From JALENY01 sp036310185 (GTDB taxonomy: Bacteria > Bacillota > Clostridia > Lachnospirales > Lachnospiraceae), in the NCBI GenBank assembly GCA_036310185.1, contig JAXJSH010000125.1:1-15921 (forward strand): 15,921 nt of DNA, read 5' to 3'. A program made the position numbers and the translations under genes. A model generated the notes under the pieces. It saw only the letters and a list, made by a program, of their open reading frames with translations. It had not been told where the DNA came from and ran no database searches. Below are positions 6,439-13,689 of the stretch, piece by piece. Every line of letters starts with the position of its first letter. Within the stretch, counting starts at the first letter, position 1.

Positions 6439-6696
6439 ATGACAGAATTTAAGTATGTAATTACGGATGAACTTGGAATTCATGCACGTCCGGCAGGTAT
6501 GCTGGTAAAAGAAGCAAAAAAATTTGCCAGCACGATCAAACTTGCTACTGCAGCAAAAACAGTAGATGCAAAAGGTATCATGGGTGTTATGAGCCTTGGC
6601 GCAAAAAAAGGTGATGAAGTGACCATTACAGCAGACGGTGCGGATGAAGCAGACGCAGCTGCAGCGCTGGAAGCATTTTTCAAAGCTAATTTATAA
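6439..6696 (+). CDS. ptsH: HPr phosphocarrier protein with Gly at position 46
   Basis: This 85-residue protein is a complete HPr: the catalytic H15 in ELGIHARPAG accepts phosphate from enzyme I and passes it to EIIA. The usual regulatory segment reads AKGIMGVMSLGAKKGD, so position 46 (codon GGT at 6574-6576), normally Ser in low-GC Gram-positives, is Gly. HPr kinase/phosphorylase therefore has no Ser46 to modify, and this HPr should not act as a CcpA corepressor through that route. The ribosome binding site GGAGG at 6426-6430 overlaps the IIA stop, indicating tight coupling with IIA. It may be a carrier dedicated to this operon or the cell's general HPr; the window cannot decide. No ptsI (enzyme I) is present here. 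Confidence 0.95.
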   Translation: MTEFKYVITDELGIHARPAGMLVKEAKKFASTIKLATAAKTVDAKGIMGVMSLGAKKGDEVTITADGADEADAAAALEAFFKANL

Positions 6697-6832
6697 GAAG
6701 TTTTAAGCTGTTTTCCTGGTTTTATAATGGTATCAGAAGTGTAAATTACTGATAAAAAGTGCGTGGAAATAAAAGTCTGTGGGAGTACGGCTTTTATAAT
6801 AAAAATTCATATGGGGAAGGGAGGATTTCGTT

Positions 6833-8302
6833 ATGAAATATCTTCAGAAATTGGGTAAAGCGTTGATGCTTCCCGTAGCGTGTCTGCCTATCTGTGGTCT
6901 GCTGATGGGTATTGGTTATCTGCTCTGTCCGGCAACTATGCAGGGCGGTGAGATTACCGGCTTTGTTAATCTGTTAGGTCTGTTCCTGGTTAAAGCAGGC
7001 GGAGCCCTGATCGATAACATGGCTCTCTTATTTGTAATTGGTGTTGGTGTTGGAATGTCAAAGGATAATGATGGTACCGGCGGTATCGCAGCTCTGGCTT
7101 CCTGGCTGATGATCACAACACTTCTTAACACGGGTTTTGTTACAACTCTTATGCCGTCTATCGCTGAAAGCGCAACCAAGACTCTGGCATTTGATAAAAT
7201 TGTAAACCCGTTTATCGCCATCATTGCAGGTATCATTGGTTCTTCCTGCTACAACAAATTTAAAGACACCAAACTTCCGGATTGGCTGTCCTTCTTCAGC
7301 GGCAAACGCTGTGTAGCTATCGTTGCTGGTGTTGTTTCTATCATTGTTTCTGTAGTTCTGTTGTTCGTATGGCCGATCGTATTCAGCGCTCTTATCGCTG
7401 TTGGTGAAGCTATCGCGGGTATGGGCGCAGTTGGTGCCGGTCTCTATGCATTCCTGAACCGTCTGCTGATCCCGACAGGTCTGCACCACGCTCTGAACAA
7501 CGTATTCTGGTTTGATACCATCGGTCTTGGCGACCTGTCCCACTTCTGGGCCGGCGAAACAACCGCAGACGTTACATGGTCCCTAGGTATGTACATGTCC
7601 GGATTCTTCCCATGTATGATGTTTGGTGTTCCGGGTGCAGCGCTTGCTATGGTTCACACCGCTAAACCGGAAAAGAAAAAAGCAGCCATCGGTCTTGTAT
7701 TATCCGCAGCTATCTGTTCCTTTGTCTGTGGTGTAACGGAACCGTTCGAATTTGGTTTCATGTTCCTGGCTCCGGTTCTGTACCTGATCTACGCTATATT
7801 GTACGGAATCTTTACCGTTATTACCGTTGCTGTTGGTTTCCGTGCCGGTTTCTGTTTCTCTGCAGGTGCAACAGACTTACTGTTCTCAGCATCTCTGCCG
7901 GCAGCTGCTAAGACATGGATGATCATTCCGCTTGGTATTGCAGCATTTATCGTATTCTACGCAGTATTCCGTTTCGCCATCACAAAATTCGATCTGAAGA
8001 CACCGGGTCGTGAAGATGATGATGAAGAAGCTGAAAAAGCTGTAGTTCTCGCAAACAGCGATTACACAAAAGTTGCTGAAGTGATTCTTGAAGGCGTTGG
8101 CGGAAAAGCAAACGTTACTTCCATCGACAACTGCATCACAAGACTTCGTCTGGAGATCAAAGATCAGTCTAAAGTGGATGAAAAGAAAATCAAATCAGCA
8201 GGTATTGCCGGCGTGATCAGACCTGGTAAAAACAGTGTTCAGATTATCGTTGGAACAAAAGTTCAGTTCGTAGCTGACGAATTTAAAAAACTCTGCAAAT
8301 AA
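6833..8302 (+). CDS. nagE: PTS N-acetylglucosamine-type EIICB permease
   Basis: This 489-residue protein is a glucose-superfamily PTS permease. Residues about 1-385 are the membrane IIC domain with some ten hydrophobic segments, PTGLHHALN (about 214-222) and the sugar-binding GVTEPFEF loop (E303). After an acidic linker (GREDDDEEAEK) comes the IIB domain with the phosphorylated cysteine C434 in DNCITRLRLEI. No IIA domain is fused; the separate IIA upstream supplies it. Specificity for N-acetylglucosamine is inferred from nagB and nagA in the same operon; glucose or glucosamine cannot be excluded. The ATG at 6833 has AAGGGAGG 8 bases upstream. Codon use is strongly biased (CTG, GGT, GTT, ATC), as in highly expressed genes. 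The 136-base gap after HPr holds only a short stem at 6731-6754. Confidence 0.92.
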   Translation: MKYLQKLGKALMLPVACLPICGLLMGIGYLLCPATMQGGEITGFVNLLGLFLVKAGGALIDNMALLFVIGVGVGMSKDNDGTGGIAALASWLMITTLLNTGFVTTLMPSIAESATKTLAFDKIVNPFIAIIAGIIGSSCYNKFKDTKLPDWLSFFSGKRCVAIVAGVVSIIVSVVLLFVWPIVFSALIAVGEAIAGMGAVGAGLYAFLNRLLIPTGLHHALNNVFWFDTIGLGDLSHFWAGETTADVTWSLGMYMSGFFPCMMFGVPGAALAMVHTAKPEKKKAAIGLVLSAAICSFVCGVTEPFEFGFMFLAPVLYLIYAILYGIFTVITVAVGFRAGFCFSAGATDLLFSASLPAAAKTWMIIPLGIAAFIVFYAVFRFAITKFDLKTPGREDDDEEAEKAVVLANSDYTKVAEVILEGVGGKANVTSIDNCITRLRLEIKDQSKVDEKKIKSAGIAGVIRPGKNSVQIIVGTKVQFVADEFKKLCK

Positions 8303-8338
8303 TGGCGGAGCAGTTTGATTGAATGAAATAATCTTGCG

Positions 8339-8370
8339 GGGGATGCCATTTTTATGGCGTCCCCTGTTTT
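8339..8370 (+). terminator. Hairpin after EIICB, probable partial terminator
   Basis: Arms 8339-8349 and 8354-8364 make an 11-bp GC-rich stem with one G-U pair and a four-T loop, followed by TGTTTT. The T tail is short, so it may reduce but not stop transcription into the next genes, or protect the upstream mRNA. No clear promoter is seen between it and the next start. Confidence 0.65.
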
Positions 8371-8428
8371 CACTTCGGAGTCTGTTTCGAAGTAAATGAG
8401 TTTTGGCTTTACAGGAGGATTTAAGAGC

Positions 8429-9484
8429 ATGAAGAATTGGGCAAAAGAGCATACAAAAATTCTGATTATCTGCGGTATTGCACTGGCTGCGCTGATCGCG
8501 GTTCTGGCAGTAAGGCAGCGTCAGGAGTTTAAGGAAAACAGCATCGGAAATACGATGGGCAATCCTTCGAGAAGCCAGGAAAGCTTTTGTGATACCTTTT
8601 ATCTGGAGCAGCTGACGGAGAAAGAAAAAGGTGCATATGAAGTTTTAAAAACTGCTTTGGATAAATTTCAGGGAGGGGAAGTGGTTTTTCCGGAACCTTT
8701 GAACGGACTTGAGTTTACCAGAGCGTACAATGCGCTGGAATACGGCGCGGAGGACTATTTTTACGGTATGGTGGGAATACCTATGACAGAAGATGGTCAG
8801 AATCTCGCCTATAATAAGGACGAAATCCAGGATGTGGAGGAATCGGTTATCCGGAAATGTATTCTGTTTTTATACTGCGCGGAAGGCATAGATATAAACG
8901 GCGTTATGGATGAAGATGGTTATGTCACAAACCTGGATGAATTAAAAGAACCACTGGCAGACATAAATGAAGAGCGTTTGGCGGAGGTTCAGAGTATTCA
9001 AGAGGAGAGAGAGAAGGTTTTAAGTCAGGTAGTTGCTGATATGCCATCCGAATATGGGGCAAAAGAAGCCATTGACTATTTTCTGGACTGGATGGATGAA
9101 AATCTGGTACTGGAGCAGGCTTCCGAACAGTCTCAGGGAATCACGGCCATGTCGGACTTTTTCTCAGAACTGAACTTTAAGAGTCATCTTTCCTGCGCAG
9201 CGAATAAAAAGGCTTTTGCATCCGGATATGCAAGGGTGCTGAGTGATCTGTGCAACCGGGCGGGAATCCGGTCCCATGTCGTAATGGGCATGTGGTCGTC
9301 CGGAATGTTTGGATCTTCGGAAGAATCTTACGTATTGACCTGTGTGGAGATTGATGGTCAGTCGATTTATGTGGATGCTTCCGGGTCTCACAGCAAACAG
9401 CTTCTGGATCAGCGATATATCACGGAAGAGGGCGCTATGAACTGGATGACTTTTGTAGATTATTTCACTTACGGTGAAAAATAA
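8429..9484 (+). CDS. Membrane-anchored transglutaminase-fold protein, probably catalytically inactive
   Basis: This 351-residue protein has a single N-terminal membrane segment (about residues 9-28, LIICGIALAALIAVLAV) and no lipobox, so most of it should lie outside the cell. The C-terminal third resembles the transglutaminase-like core: KKAFASGYARVLSDLCNRAGI aligns with the usual GxCxGYA...L...AGI block, and YVLTCVEIDGQSIYVDAS with HAWNxVxIDGxxxxVDxT. By this alignment the catalytic Cys is A264 and the His is Y301; only the Asp (D316) remains. A related role as a binding or scaffold domain is inference. The middle is helical and acidic. The start at 8429 has AGGAGG 10 bases upstream; the ATG at 8396 precedes that site. 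It lies 18 bases before nagB and is probably cotranscribed. Confidence 0.72.
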   Translation: MKNWAKEHTKILIICGIALAALIAVLAVRQRQEFKENSIGNTMGNPSRSQESFCDTFYLEQLTEKEKGAYEVLKTALDKFQGGEVVFPEPLNGLEFTRAYNALEYGAEDYFYGMVGIPMTEDGQNLAYNKDEIQDVEESVIRKCILFLYCAEGIDINGVMDEDGYVTNLDELKEPLADINEERLAEVQSIQEEREKVLSQVVADMPSEYGAKEAIDYFLDWMDENLVLEQASEQSQGITAMSDFFSELNFKSHLSCAANKKAFASGYARVLSDLCNRAGIRSHVVMGMWSSGMFGSSEESYVLTCVEIDGQSIYVDASGSHSKQLLDQRYITEEGAMNWMTFVDYFTYGEK

Positions 9485-9502
9485 GAAGGGAGATTGCTAA
9501 CT

Positions 9503-10240
9503 ATGAAAATTTATTGTGCGGAAAATTATGAGGCAATGGGGCGTATTGCAGCAAACATTATTGGAGCACAGGTTATTTTAAAACCGGACTGTGTACTGGG
9601 ACTTGCTACCGGTTCCACACCACTGAGCACGTATAAAAATCTGGTTGCGGCTTATGAAAACGGAGATCTGGATTTCACAAAAGTAACCAGTGTGAACCTG
9701 GACGAATACAAAGGACTTTCCGGTGACAGTGACCAGAGTTATCGTTACTTTATGAATACCAATCTTTTTGACCATATAAACATTGATAAAAGCCGTACTT
9801 TTGTTCCGAATGGTCTGGAACCGGACAGTGAAAAAGCATGTAAAGAATACGATGCCATTGTTGCAGCTACCGGTGGTGTAGACATTCAGCTTCTTGGAAT
9901 CGGTCATAACGGACATATTGGTTTTAATGAACCGGCTCCGGTTTTTGCAAAAGGTACCCAGTGTGTGGATCTGGCGCAGAGCACAATTGATGCCAACAAA
10001 CGTTTTTTTGAAAAAGAAGAGGACGTTCCGAGACAGGCATATACGATGGGTATCGGAACCATTATGAGTGCTAAGAAAATCCTTTTGATTGCAACCGGCG
10101 AAGGAAAAGCAGATATTATGGCAAAATCGTTTGCGGGCCCGATCACGCCGGAAGTTCCGGCATCCATTTTACAGCTGCATCCGGATGTAACTGTAGTTGG
10201 AGATAAAGCCGCTTTATCAAAACTGATGGAACTGATTTAA
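9503..10240 (+). CDS. nagB: Glucosamine-6-phosphate deaminase
   Basis: This 245-residue enzyme converts glucosamine-6-phosphate to fructose-6-phosphate and ammonia, the last step of N-acetylglucosamine use. It shows the phosphate/substrate loop LGLATGSTPLSTY (about 32-44), NLDEY with D67 (general base by analogy), and the active-site block GIGHNGHIGFNEP with H138 and E143. Asn at 136 replaces the Asp of E. coli NagB, but the same Asn is found in Bacillus-type enzymes, so this is normal. Length fits the shorter Firmicutes form, which lacks the E. coli allosteric C-terminal part. The ATG at 9503 has AAGGGAG 10 bases upstream; a TTG at 9494 is in frame but badly placed. nagA follows after 39 bases. 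Confidence 0.96.
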   Translation: MKIYCAENYEAMGRIAANIIGAQVILKPDCVLGLATGSTPLSTYKNLVAAYENGDLDFTKVTSVNLDEYKGLSGDSDQSYRYFMNTNLFDHINIDKSRTFVPNGLEPDSEKACKEYDAIVAATGGVDIQLLGIGHNGHIGFNEPAPVFAKGTQCVDLAQSTIDANKRFFEKEEDVPRQAYTMGIGTIMSAKKILLIATGEGKADIMAKSFAGPITPEVPASILQLHPDVTVVGDKAALSKLMELI

Positions 10241-10279
10241 TAGGATTTTGATTTTTCTGACTTGAAGGAGGAATCTTCG

Positions 10280-11395
10280 ATGATTATTAAAAATGGGAAA
10301 ATCTTTCACGAAGATGGTGCTTTTTCAGAAGGCGATCTTTATGTGGAAGGTGACCGGATTGTAAAAGAAGCGGAAGGCGAAGTGATCGATGCCACTGGAC
10401 TTTATGTGATTCCGGGGCTTACGGACATACATTTCCATGGCTGTGTGGGGTATGATTTCTGTGACGGTACGAAAGAAGCAATTCAGGCTATGGCTGAGTA
10501 TCAGCTGAAAAACGGTATTACAACAATTTGTCCGGCATCCATGACCTTTGACGAAGAGCGTCTCGCAGCTATTTTTTCCACTGCAGCTGATTATAAAAGT
10601 GAGACAGGTGCGGATCTGGTCGGAATCAATATGGAAGGTCCGTTTATTTCCATGGCAAAAAAAGGCGCTCAAAACGGTTCCTATATTCATAAACCGGATG
10701 CAGAGATGTTCAAAAGGCTTCAGGAGGCGGCAAAAGGTCTGATCAAACTGTGCGATATTGCACCGGAAGAAGATGAAAATCTGGAATGCATCGAAAAAAT
10801 CAGTGACAGTGTGCGGGTATCCATCGCACACACCATGGCTGACTACGATATGGCAATGAAAGCATTTGAAAAAGGCGCCTGCCATGTGACACACCTGTAC
10901 AATGCGATGCCCCCTTATTCTCATCGTGCCCCGGGTGTAATCGGAGCTGCATGCGATACAGGAAAGGTTATGGTTGAACTGATTACGGATAACGTTCACA
11001 GTCACCCGGCAACGGTGCGTACCACGTTCAAAATGTTTGGGGATGACCGCATTGTTATGATCAGTGACAGTATGATGGCCTGTGGGCTGGAAGACGGCCA
11101 GTATACGCTGGGCGGTCAGGATGTGACGGTCTGCGGAAATCTGGCGACTCTGACAGAACTGGGCAATATCGCAGGTTCGGTCACAAACCTGATGAACTGT
11201 ATTCGTACCGCTGTTAAGCAGATGGATATTCCGCTGGAAAGCGCTGTGAAATGTGCTGCTGTAAATCCGGCGAAAGCAATCGGTATCTATGATAAGTACG
11301 GCAGCCTGGCGGTCGGTAAAAAAGCGAATGTGGTATTGCTGGATGAAAATCTGGATATCAGATATGTGATAAAAGATGGTAAGATTGTTGAATAA
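10280..11395 (+). CDS. nagA: N-acetylglucosamine-6-phosphate deacetylase
   Basis: This 371-residue cytoplasmic amidohydrolase removes the acetyl group from GlcNAc-6-phosphate to give glucosamine-6-phosphate for NagB. The metal and catalytic residues are visible: H51 and H53 in DIHFHG, E119 in NMEGPF, H184 in SIAHT, H205 in VTHLYNAM and the catalytic D263 in MISDSM. The family loop MPPYSHRAPG is present. The ATG at 10280 has GAAGGAGG 8 bases upstream. It is the last gene of the PTS/nag operon and is followed by a strong terminator. Product and pathway are secure; no unusual substitution was noticed. Confidence 0.96.
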   Translation: MIIKNGKIFHEDGAFSEGDLYVEGDRIVKEAEGEVIDATGLYVIPGLTDIHFHGCVGYDFCDGTKEAIQAMAEYQLKNGITTICPASMTFDEERLAAIFSTAADYKSETGADLVGINMEGPFISMAKKGAQNGSYIHKPDAEMFKRLQEAAKGLIKLCDIAPEEDENLECIEKISDSVRVSIAHTMADYDMAMKAFEKGACHVTHLYNAMPPYSHRAPGVIGAACDTGKVMVELITDNVHSHPATVRTTFKMFGDDRIVMISDSMMACGLEDGQYTLGGQDVTVCGNLATLTELGNIAGSVTNLMNCIRTAVKQMDIPLESAVKCAAVNPAKAIGIYDKYGSLAVGKKANVVLLDENLDIRYVIKDGKIVE

Positions 11396-11452
11396 CCGGC
11401 AATTTTGAATAGGTAAGGCAGACGAATCTGAATACGGACAGCGTATAAAAAG

Positions 11453-11515
11453 TAAACCTGAGATAACGGCTGGATAGAATGTCCAATGATGTGTTATCTC
11501 AGGTTTATTTCCTGT
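11453..11515 (+). terminator. Terminator closing the nag operon, possibly bidirectional
   Basis: Arms 11453-11467 and 11493-11507 are a perfect 15-bp inverted repeat with a 25-base loop, followed by a T-rich stretch on the plus strand. On the minus strand the stem is followed by ACTTTTTA, so it may also stop the convergent J-domain operon, whose last stop codon lies about 60 bases away. The rest of the intergenic region shows no gene. Confidence 0.8.
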
Positions 11516-11565
11516 TTTATATAAATATGAGGTACGTTTTATTTAGAAAACACGAGCTTCTGTAT

Positions 11566-12195
11566 TTAGCATGGGCCCATCGGATTGCATCCGCAGCAGC
11601 TGCAGAAAAGATTGAGACACAGCATATCCATACACCAGTCCCGCTCCCCGTCAAATGGTGTTCCGCCGTAGGCCTGTCCCTGCTGCTGGTACCACATACC
11701 TCCGGTCTGAAGGCGCTGAAGGAGTATACGGTATTCCTGATTGGACGGATCCATATCGACCGCACGTTTGGCAAATTCCAGAGCTTTTATATTGTTGCCC
11801 AGACCCATATTTGCTACCGCGCTTAAGTAATACCAGTTTGCCGGACGGCTGTTCATACGGTTCAGCAGATTCAGTGCTTCCTGATAATGGCGGCTGTTAA
11901 TAAAATTATATACCGCCTGCATCTGGACGGCATCTTCGCCGGAATATCCCTGATACGACTGCTGGCCCTGGTTGTTATAGAAAGAACCGTAGGTGTCTTT
12001 TTGTTCACGCATACGCATAATGTTTGTGTATGCGGCCTGTACTTCTTTGAATTTGGCTTCGGCCTGGTCTTTGTTCGGGTTATTGATGTTGGCGTCCGGA
12101 TGGTATTTTCGGCTCAGTTTTCGGTAGGCTTTTTTTATCTCCTCATCGGATGCGGAAGGGTCAACGCCCAATATTTCATAAGGATTAGAAGTCAT
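11566..12195 (-). CDS. J-domain (DnaJ-like) protein with cysteine-rich tail
   Basis: This 209-residue protein opens with a J-domain (residues about 4-65) carrying the HPD motif at 32-34, which stimulates DnaK ATPase. A Q/Y/G-rich linker follows. Next is a helical repeat region of TPR type (about 88-163, EDAVQMQAVYNFINS, YQEALNLLNRM, NIKALEFAKRAVDMDP), which usually binds protein partners. The last 22 residues hold seven cysteines (C188, 193, 198, 200, 201, 203, 209), suggesting metal binding. It lacks the zinc and substrate domains of true DnaJ. It is the third gene of a leftward operon; its start overlaps the DUF5685 stop by 11 bases, indicating translational coupling. Confidence 0.88.
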   Translation of the reverse strand: MTSNPYEILGVDPSASDEEIKKAYRKLSRKYHPDANINNPNKDQAEAKFKEVQAAYTNIMRMREQKDTYGSFYNNQGQQSYQGYSGEDAVQMQAVYNFINSRHYQEALNLLNRMNSRPANWYYLSAVANMGLGNNIKALEFAKRAVDMDPSNQEYRILLQRLQTGGMWYQQQGQAYGGTPFDGERDWCMDMLCLNLFCSCCGCNPMGPC

Positions 12196-13042
12196 TGGAT
12201 TCCGTACCTTTCTGATCTTTTTGATCTCTTTTTTTCTTAATTACTGCGTATTTTGTCCATACGCCGGAATACAGGATATTCCGCAGAATATCAGTATACT
12301 GCAAAATAGGTAATAATTCAAAGTTTTTTGAACATTCTGTCATCATCATAAGAAGCGTGTTTTCCACGTATGCTTCAAAATCTTTTCGCTCGGAGATCGG
12401 CAACAGCAGATTGAAGTTTTTCTTTTTCCGGTCGGTTTCCAGATCGTCGTAAGCGTCCATGAGGTAGATAAATTTGCCCAGGTAAAAACCAACTTTATAT
12501 AAAGCGTCATGCCAGATATCATCCTCTTTGGCAAACATGGAACCCAGAAATTCACCGGTATAGCCGCTGACCCGGTCTACGTCATAATCCTTTTTCTGTT
12601 CGCTTTCGGTCGTTTTGCGGATAAATTCTTTTACCGCTTCCGTCTGTTTCGGATATTGACGGGCGATTTTTTTATACTGTTTTTCCAGCGTTTTTGCCAT
12701 AGTCAGACTGACTATTTTTTTCTCATCATCCCAGTCATCCATCATATTGTGATAGGCCAGCAGTATGGTCATATCCGCAGCATAATCGCTCCATTTGTTC
12801 TGGCGGGTTACATGCTTTTTTGCCGGATGTGCCACGCAGCGGGTGCTGCCTTCACGAAATGGATCTTCATAAAGAGCTGACAGCAGAATCACAACGAACG
12901 TCATGTCGTAGGACAGGGTCAGCGGAGCCACAATACCGTGCCGCTTTTTTAAGGTGCGGCATAGTCCGCAGTAGCAGGAGCGATAAAGGTTGTAATCTTT
13001 GATTTTCAGCTCTTCGTTATTTACAGTAATGTATCCAAACAT
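12185..13042 (-). CDS. DUF5685-family protein with two aspartate-rich motifs
   Basis: This 285-residue protein starts with MFGYITVNNEELKIKDY and YRSCYCGLC, which I recognise as the DUF5685 family, of unknown function. Cysteines C23, C25, C28 and C69 may bind a metal. The protein is mostly helical. Two acidic motifs stand out: MDDWDDEK (D102, D103, D105, D106, E107) and DAYDDLETD (D196, D199, D200, D204). They resemble the paired Mg-diphosphate motifs of class I isoprenoid synthases, but the spacing of about 94 residues and lack of other signatures make that only a hypothesis. GAGG lies 6 bases before the ATG. It is the middle gene of the operon: 8 bases after the zinc-ribbon gene, and overlapping the J-domain gene. 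Confidence 0.85.
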   Translation of the reverse strand: MFGYITVNNEELKIKDYNLYRSCYCGLCRTLKKRHGIVAPLTLSYDMTFVVILLSALYEDPFREGSTRCVAHPAKKHVTRQNKWSDYAADMTILLAYHNMMDDWDDEKKIVSLTMAKTLEKQYKKIARQYPKQTEAVKEFIRKTTESEQKKDYDVDRVSGYTGEFLGSMFAKEDDIWHDALYKVGFYLGKFIYLMDAYDDLETDRKKKNFNLLLPISERKDFEAYVENTLLMMMTECSKNFELLPILQYTDILRNILYSGVWTKYAVIKKKRDQKDQKGTESNDF

Positions 13043-13050
13043 AAAAAACC

Positions 13051-13452
13051 TCAGCTCTTTTTAATAAAATCGGTGTGACACTTCGGACAGTGGATCTTAA
13101 TTTTTCCTTTTCCCTTCGGAACACGGACTTTCTGCCTGCAGTTGGGACATTTGAAAAAGCGATAGTCTTTCAGCTGACTGGCATGGGCCTTTTCGCGGCG
13201 GAAGAAACCAAAAAACCGGTTTTTCAGTTCGCAGTATTTTTCATTTTCTGCAGCTCTTTTATAGGTATTTCTGGAAAACATACGGAAATAGCAGTAAATG
13301 AGAAGAGCCAGTGCCAATGTGTACAGCATATTGCGGCCGCCAAACAATGACAGGATCAGTAATACAAAGGAGATAATCAGTAAAAACCGGTTGAAGTCAT
13401 CCGTGCCATAGCGGCCGATCATAAATTGTTGCATTCTTTCTTTTAAACGCAT
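13051..13452 (-). CDS. Membrane protein with C-terminal zinc ribbon
   Basis: This 133-residue protein has two hydrophobic segments (about residues 22-39 and 42-56) forming a hairpin in the membrane. A basic cytoplasmic stretch follows (SRNTYKRAAENEK, NRFFGFFRREK), then a C-terminal zinc ribbon with C102/C105 (KCPNCRQKVRVPKGKGKI) and C122/C125 (HCPKC). I chose the ATG at 13450-13452 because GAGGTG lies just upstream; an in-frame ATG at 13476 precedes that site. It is the first gene of the leftward operon with DUF5685 and the J-domain protein. A role in recruiting the partners to the membrane is possible but inferred. The 230 bases upstream hold no other gene and no convincing promoter pair. 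Confidence 0.85.
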   Translation of the reverse strand: MRLKERMQQFMIGRYGTDDFNRFLLIISFVLLILSLFGGRNMLYTLALALLIYCYFRMFSRNTYKRAAENEKYCELKNRFFGFFRREKAHASQLKDYRFFKCPNCRQKVRVPKGKGKIKIHCPKCHTDFIKKS

Positions 13453-13689
13453 AATACACCTCTTTTTTCTTATCATAGATACTAGAATAGCACAATGAAA
13501 ATGGAAATGTTAGTGCTTTTAGAAAAAGTTAAGAAACTATCCAAATACTTTAGAAGTTGGTTTTTTTGGAGTTTATTCTTTTTTTAGAAAACCGACATAT
13601 GGTGGTCAAAGTAAAAAGATATAATGGAAATATACGGGAGTTGAAATGAAGAGAAAATTGATGTTAAAAATTAGAAACGAGGATGTTAA

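Noticed and set aside
6795..6800. TATAAT before EIICB as an internal promoter
   Set aside because: No acceptable -35 hexamer lies 16-18 bases upstream, so read-through from the upstream genes is more likely.
9908..9913. Asn136 in NagB instead of the E. coli catalytic-site Asp
   Set aside because: The same HNGH/RNGH form occurs in Firmicutes NagB enzymes, so it is a lineage feature, not a lost residue.
10325..11005. Long minus-strand open frame of 226 codons inside nagA
   Set aside because: It is fully antisense to a secure nagA gene, rich in Cys/His/Phe as typical of shadow frames, with no recognisable domain.
13620..13625. TATAAT upstream of the amidohydrolase
   Set aside because: A good -10, but the nearest -35-like hexamer (CCGACA, 13592-13597) is 22 bases away; not listed as a promoter.
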